A stretch of DNA of 64,000 nt, taken from the NCBI RefSeq assembly GCF_035304305.1, contig NZ_DATGQG010000152.1, positions 1-64,000 on the forward strand, written 5' to 3'. The notes beneath the pieces were generated by a model that ran no database searches, had not been told where the DNA came from, and worked only from the letters and a program-made list of their open reading frames with translations. Position numbers and translations under genes: made by a program. Source of the stretch: Ferrovibrio sp035304305. Its GTDB lineage: Bacteria > Pseudomonadota > Alphaproteobacteria > Ferrovibrionales > Ferrovibrionaceae. Positions 60,610 to 64,000 of the stretch are shown here, piece after piece (position 1 is the stretch's first letter; each line of letters opens with the position of its first letter).

Positions 60610-62385
60610 ATGTGCGGATTCAGCGGCGAGGCGAGGTTTGATTCCGGCCAGTCGGATGTCGCTGCCGTAGCCAGGATGACCGAATCCATGGCTCCGCGCG
60701 GACCCGACGCGATGGGGCTGACTGCGCAGGGCCGCATGGCGTTCGGACATCGCAGGCTCAAGATCATCGACCTGAGCGAGCGTGCACAGCAGCCGATGGT
60801 AGATGCGGAACTCGGCCTGACGCTCGCCTTCAACGGCTGCATCTACAACTACAGGGACCTCCGCCGCCAGTTGCAGGAGAAGGGCTATCGCTTCTTCTCC
60901 GATGGCGACACCGAAGTCGTGCTGAAGGCCTGGCATGCCTGGGGCACGGAGGCCCCGAAGCGCTTTCACGGCATGTTTGCCTTCGCCGTCCACGAACGGG
61001 ATACCGGGCGACTTGCCCTCTGCCGGGACCGTCTGGGCATCAAGCCGCTTTATTTTTCCGAACGGGGGGGGAAACGCCTTCGCTTTGCCTCTTCCCTGCC
61101 CGCCCTGCTGGCAGCCGGCGACATCGATACCAGCCTCGATCCTGTCGCTCTGCATCATTACATGAGCTTTCATGCGGTCGTGCCGCCCCCCTTCACCATG
61201 CTCAAAGGGGTTCGGAAACTTCCACCGGGCAGCATTGCGGTCTTCGAGGCCGACGGCCGCCGGCGCGATCACGTCTACTGGACGCTGACCTTCGATCGGC
61301 AGGCGGATGACATCGCCTGTTCCGCCGAAACCTGGGAACGGCAGGTGCACGCAGCACTGGCGAAGGCGGTCGAGCGCCGCATGGTATCCGACGTGCCTGT
61401 CGGCGTGCTGCTGTCCGGCGGCCTCGATTCCAGCCTGATCGTCGCATTGCTCGCCGAAGCAGGACAGAAAGGGCTGAAGACCTTCTCCATCGGCTTCGAG
61501 GAGGCCAATGGCGAGAAAGGAGACGAGTTCATCTACTCCGATCTGATTGCGAGGCATTTCGGCACCGAGCATTACAAGATCTTTGTCCGCTCCCGTCGTC
61601 TGCTGGATGCGATGCCGAAAGTCATATCGGCGATGTCCGAGCCGATGGTGTCATACGACAATGTCGGATTCTTCCTTCTGTCCGAGGAGGTATCCCAGCA
61701 TGTTCGAGTCGTGCAGAGCGGACAGGGGGCGGACGAGGTGTTCGGCGGCTATCACTGGTATCCGCCGCTGATGAACTCGAACGACGCCGTTGGCGACTAC
61801 GCAAAGGTGTTCTTCGACCGCGATCACGCGGAGTTCGCCGAGGCCGTCCATCCGGACCTGGTGGGCGAGGATTATAGCGCGGCATTCGTTGCCCGGCATT
61901 TCGGGCAGCCGGGCGCCAGCCATGCCGTGGACAAGGCCCTGCGGCTCGATACCACGGTGATGCTGGTGGATGATCCGGTGAAGCGCGTCGACAACATGAC
62001 CATGGCCTGGGGGCTGGAGGCGCGCGTTCCTTTTCTCGATCACGAACTGGTCGAACTGGCAGCCCGGATTCCGCCCGAACACAAGCTGCGTGAAGGCGGC
62101 AAGGGTGTGCTGAAGGATGTCGGCCGTCGCATGCTGCCGGCGGAGGTCATCGACCGACCCAAGGGCTACTTTCCCGTACCGGCACTGAAATACATCGAAG
62201 GTCCGTATCTCGACATGGTGCGGGACGTTCTGCACAGCCGGCGCACCCGTGAGCGCGGCCTGTTCCGGGAGGAATATGTCGAAAAGCTGCTGAGGGATCC
62301 GAAGGATCACATCACGCCGCTGCGCGGTTCCAAGCTCTGGCAGGTGGCCGTGCTGGAGATGTGGCTGCAGGCCAACAACATCTGA
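60610..62385 (+). CDS. asnO: N-acetylglutaminylglutamine amidotransferase
   Basis: 591 residues, class II glutamine amidotransferase/asparagine synthetase. Nucleophile Cys2 (MCGFSGEAR), RGPDAMG and FNGCIYNYRDL in the glutaminase half; ATP pyrophosphatase SGGLDSSLIVALL and GQGADEVFGGYHWYPP in the synthetase half. With the ngg gene next door it matches the NAGGN osmoprotectant pair rather than a general asparagine synthetase; it amidates the dipeptide. Start 60610 places Cys at position 2; a longer frame would bury it. An EPS sugar-amidation role is the alternative. Confidence 0.88.
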   Translation: MCGFSGEARFDSGQSDVAAVARMTESMAPRGPDAMGLTAQGRMAFGHRRLKIIDLSERAQQPMVDAELGLTLAFNGCIYNYRDLRRQLQEKGYRFFSDGDTEVVLKAWHAWGTEAPKRFHGMFAFAVHERDTGRLALCRDRLGIKPLYFSERGGKRLRFASSLPALLAAGDIDTSLDPVALHHYMSFHAVVPPPFTMLKGVRKLPPGSIAVFEADGRRRDHVYWTLTFDRQADDIACSAETWERQVHAALAKAVERRMVSDVPVGVLLSGGLDSSLIVALLAEAGQKGLKTFSIGFEEANGEKGDEFIYSDLIARHFGTEHYKIFVRSRRLLDAMPKVISAMSEPMVSYDNVGFFLLSEEVSQHVRVVQSGQGADEVFGGYHWYPPLMNSNDAVGDYAKVFFDRDHAEFAEAVHPDLVGEDYSAAFVARHFGQPGASHAVDKALRLDTTVMLVDDPVKRVDNMTMAWGLEARVPFLDHELVELAARIPPEHKLREGGKGVLKDVGRRMLPAEVIDRPKGYFPVPALKYIEGPYLDMVRDVLHSRRTRERGLFREEYVEKLLRDPKDHITPLRGSKLWQVAVLEMWLQANNI

Positions 62386-62419
62386 GAAACGCACAGAAAA
62401 TCGCACCGGGAGAGACGCC

Positions 62420-64000
62420 ATGGCAACCAGCGGATCGCTGTCGACAAATTCGGACCGGAAGATGCTCGGGCCCGCCGAAACGCCCGTGTCGCTGCAGCAA
62501 TGGGGCGCGCCCCCGCGCGCCGTGCGCCGGCGGGCGGCTGCCGTGGATTGCGGCTGGGGCCGGCTGCTCTTCGGGCAGACATTCGATTGCCCCGAACAGC
62601 TGGTCGATCGCCTGCTTGAGGAAGCAACCGGCGAGCGCGACATCGCCTTCTATGTGCGCGAGCCGCATGTCGTGCTCTCGATCGCCCCGCAGGCCCTGTT
62701 CCTCGATCCGTCCAATGCCTTCCGCCTGCCTCTGGAGGCGGCCATGCCTGAAGAGGGCGACACGGCAGTGCGGGTCCGCCTGGCGCGACCGGCTGACGAA
62801 TCCGAGATCAACCGCCTCTATACTTCGCGCGGCATGGTCCCCCTGCGGGAGGGCTACTGCGCCGATCTGCATCCCGCAGTGGAGATCCTGGTAGCCGAGG
62901 CACCCGGCGCCGATGGCCGGCTGCTGGGCGTCGTGATGGGCGTGGATCATGCCCGGGCATTCCGCGACCCCGATAACGGTGCCAGCCTCTGGGCATTGTC
63001 CGTCGATCCGCAGGCTTCTCCTCCCGGGATCGGGCGCGCCTTGACCCTGGAGCTTGCACGGCGCATGCGAAAGGCCGGCCGGGCGTTTCTCGACCTGTCC
63101 GTGATGCATGACAACGAGCAGGCAATCGCTCTCTACAAGCAGCTCGGATTCGTGCAGATCCCGGTTTACTGCATCAAGACGCGGAACTCGATCAACCAGA
63201 AGCTCTATATCGGCCCGGCCATCGACGGCGAAGTGAATATCTATGCCCGCATCCTGATTGACGAAGCGCGCCGCCGGGGCATCGGCGTGGAAATCGAAGA
63301 TGCCGCGGCGGGAATTTTCAGCCTGCAGCACGGCGCACGCAAGGTCTGCTGCCGCGAAAGCCTGAGCGACTTCACCACCGCGGTGGCGATGAGCCGCTGC
63401 GACGACAAGGCGCTGACCAGGCGGCTGCTGGCGAGGGCAGGCCTCGCGGTGCCCGACCAGCAGGATATCAAATCGCCCGAGGATGCCGTGGCGTTTCTGG
63501 AGAAGCACCGCCGGATCGTGATCAAGCCCGCCCGGGGCGAGCAGGGCAGGGGAGTCTTCGTCGACCTGCGCCGCCGCAGCGAGGTTCTGGTTGCCTACGA
63601 GACGGCCCGGCGCCATGACAGTCATGTTATCGCTGAAGAATACGTCGTGGGCGACGATCTGCGCGTGATCGTGATCGACAGCGAGGTGGTGGCCGCCGCC
63701 ATCCGCCGCCCGGCCACGATTATCGGCGACGGCGTGCACAGCGTGATCGAGCTGATCGAGAAGCAGAGCAGGCGCCGGGCGGCGGCAACCGGTGGCGAGA
63801 GCCGCATTCCGCTGGACGAGGAAACCGAGCGCTGCGTGCGCTCCGCCGGTTTCGGCTTCACCGACATTCTGGGGCAGGGCGAGAGCCTGGCGGTGCGCAA
63901 GACCGCCAATCTGCATACCGGCGGCACCATCCACGACGTGACCGAGCATCTGCATCCGGCGATCGCGGAGGCAGCGGTCAAGGCTGCCGCCGTCCTGCAC
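62420..64000 (+). CDS. ngg: N-acetylglutaminylglutamine synthetase (partial, 3' end outside)
   Basis: 527 codons to the window edge without a stop. An N-terminal GNAT acetyltransferase domain (about 110-260; VRVRLARPADESEINRLY, LWALSVDPQ, ALYKQLGFVQIPVY) is followed by an ATP-grasp domain (about 330 on; IVIKPARGEQGRGVFV, HVIAEEYVVGDDLRVIVID, IGDGVHSVIELIE). This GNAT + ATP-grasp fusion is specific to the NAGGN synthetase. It joins and acetylates two glutamines for osmoprotection. 34 bases after asnO with GGGAGAG before its ATG; the third gene, an M42 peptidase-like partner, is expected just beyond the edge. Confidence 0.9.
   Translation, partial: MATSGSLSTNSDRKMLGPAETPVSLQQWGAPPRAVRRRAAAVDCGWGRLLFGQTFDCPEQLVDRLLEEATGERDIAFYVREPHVVLSIAPQALFLDPSNAFRLPLEAAMPEEGDTAVRVRLARPADESEINRLYTSRGMVPLREGYCADLHPAVEILVAEAPGADGRLLGVVMGVDHARAFRDPDNGASLWALSVDPQASPPGIGRALTLELARRMRKAGRAFLDLSVMHDNEQAIALYKQLGFVQIPVYCIKTRNSINQKLYIGPAIDGEVNIYARILIDEARRRGIGVEIEDAAAGIFSLQHGARKVCCRESLSDFTTAVAMSRCDDKALTRRLLARAGLAVPDQQDIKSPEDAVAFLEKHRRIVIKPARGEQGRGVFVDLRRRSEVLVAYETARRHDSHVIAEEYVVGDDLRVIVIDSEVVAAAIRRPATIIGDGVHSVIELIEKQSRRRAAATGGESRIPLDEETERCVRSAGFGFTDILGQGESLAVRKTANLHTGGTIHDVTEHLHPAIAEAAVKAAAVLH

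Overview
The window is a GC-rich chromosomal segment from an alphaproteobacterium, most likely in or near the Rhodospirillales. Supporting this are a TrcR/DUF1013 regulator, a DUF1192 protein, a ROSE-like leader before a small heat-shock gene, Coq7 (ubiquinone), a zinc-free L31, a gap-pgk-fba cluster, and an N-acetylglutaminylglutamine (NAGGN) osmolyte locus. The genus cannot be fixed from the sequence. No phage, insertion sequence, CRISPR array or integrase was seen; gene order is dense and chromosomal, with many 1-17 base overlaps.

Layout. Bases 1-7.4 kb: the 3' end of an RND pump, a small secreted protein, a dppBCDF-type peptide transporter without a binding protein, trcR, a quinone oxidoreductase, DUF1192 and a TetR regulator. 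7.5-11.3 kb: metY with a palindrome over its promoter, then a hydrolase, thiE and an inositol monophosphatase. 11.4-15.4 kb: an envelope cluster (Pro/Ala-rich OmpA-like protein, TolQ/MotA-like stator, MotB/OmpA-like partner, DUF3574 lipoprotein). 15.4-18.3 kb, minus strand: a paraoxonase-like lactonase and an ABC exporter. 18.5-22.3 kb: rpmE, an orphan, hsp20, DUF898 and an M48 protease. 22.3-26.5 kb, minus strand: DUF2459, then gap, pgk, fba.

26.6-33.2 kb: a PagL-like lipid A deacylase, an array of twelve 10-11 bp repeats, gluQ, an esterase, an HNH protein, a VOC protein, coq7, dsbB, a CsbD protein, yqaA, tRNA-Leu(CAA) and a PhnA/YjdM protein. 33.2-37.3 kb, minus strand: phosphomannomutase, FecR-domain protein, CHASE2 cyclase.

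37.8-60.4 kb is the largest functional block, an exopolysaccharide locus. A lipoprotein and a two-component system are followed by manC, galE, an outer-membrane beta-barrel, a Wza-type exporter, a Wzc-type tyrosine kinase, a double glycosyltransferase, a WcaJ-type initiating transferase, a GT4, a Wzy-like polymerase and a Tat-exported beta-helix protein. A reversed GT4-gmd-fcl group and another transferase follow. Phosphomannomutase, ManC, Gmd and Fcl together would supply GDP-mannose and GDP-L-fucose, and GalE UDP-galactose, so a fucose-containing polymer made by a Wzy-dependent route is inferred. No Wzx flippase is present in the window.

The window ends in the NAGGN osmoprotectant genes asnO and ngg (ngg cut by the edge). 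The most distinctive signals are the full PON-type calcium/active-site residue set in the lactonase, the exact PagL catalytic spacing, the 10-11 bp repeat array, the ROSE-like leader, the stator cluster resembling ZorAB without effectors, the fused glycosyltransferase, and several promoter palindromes.
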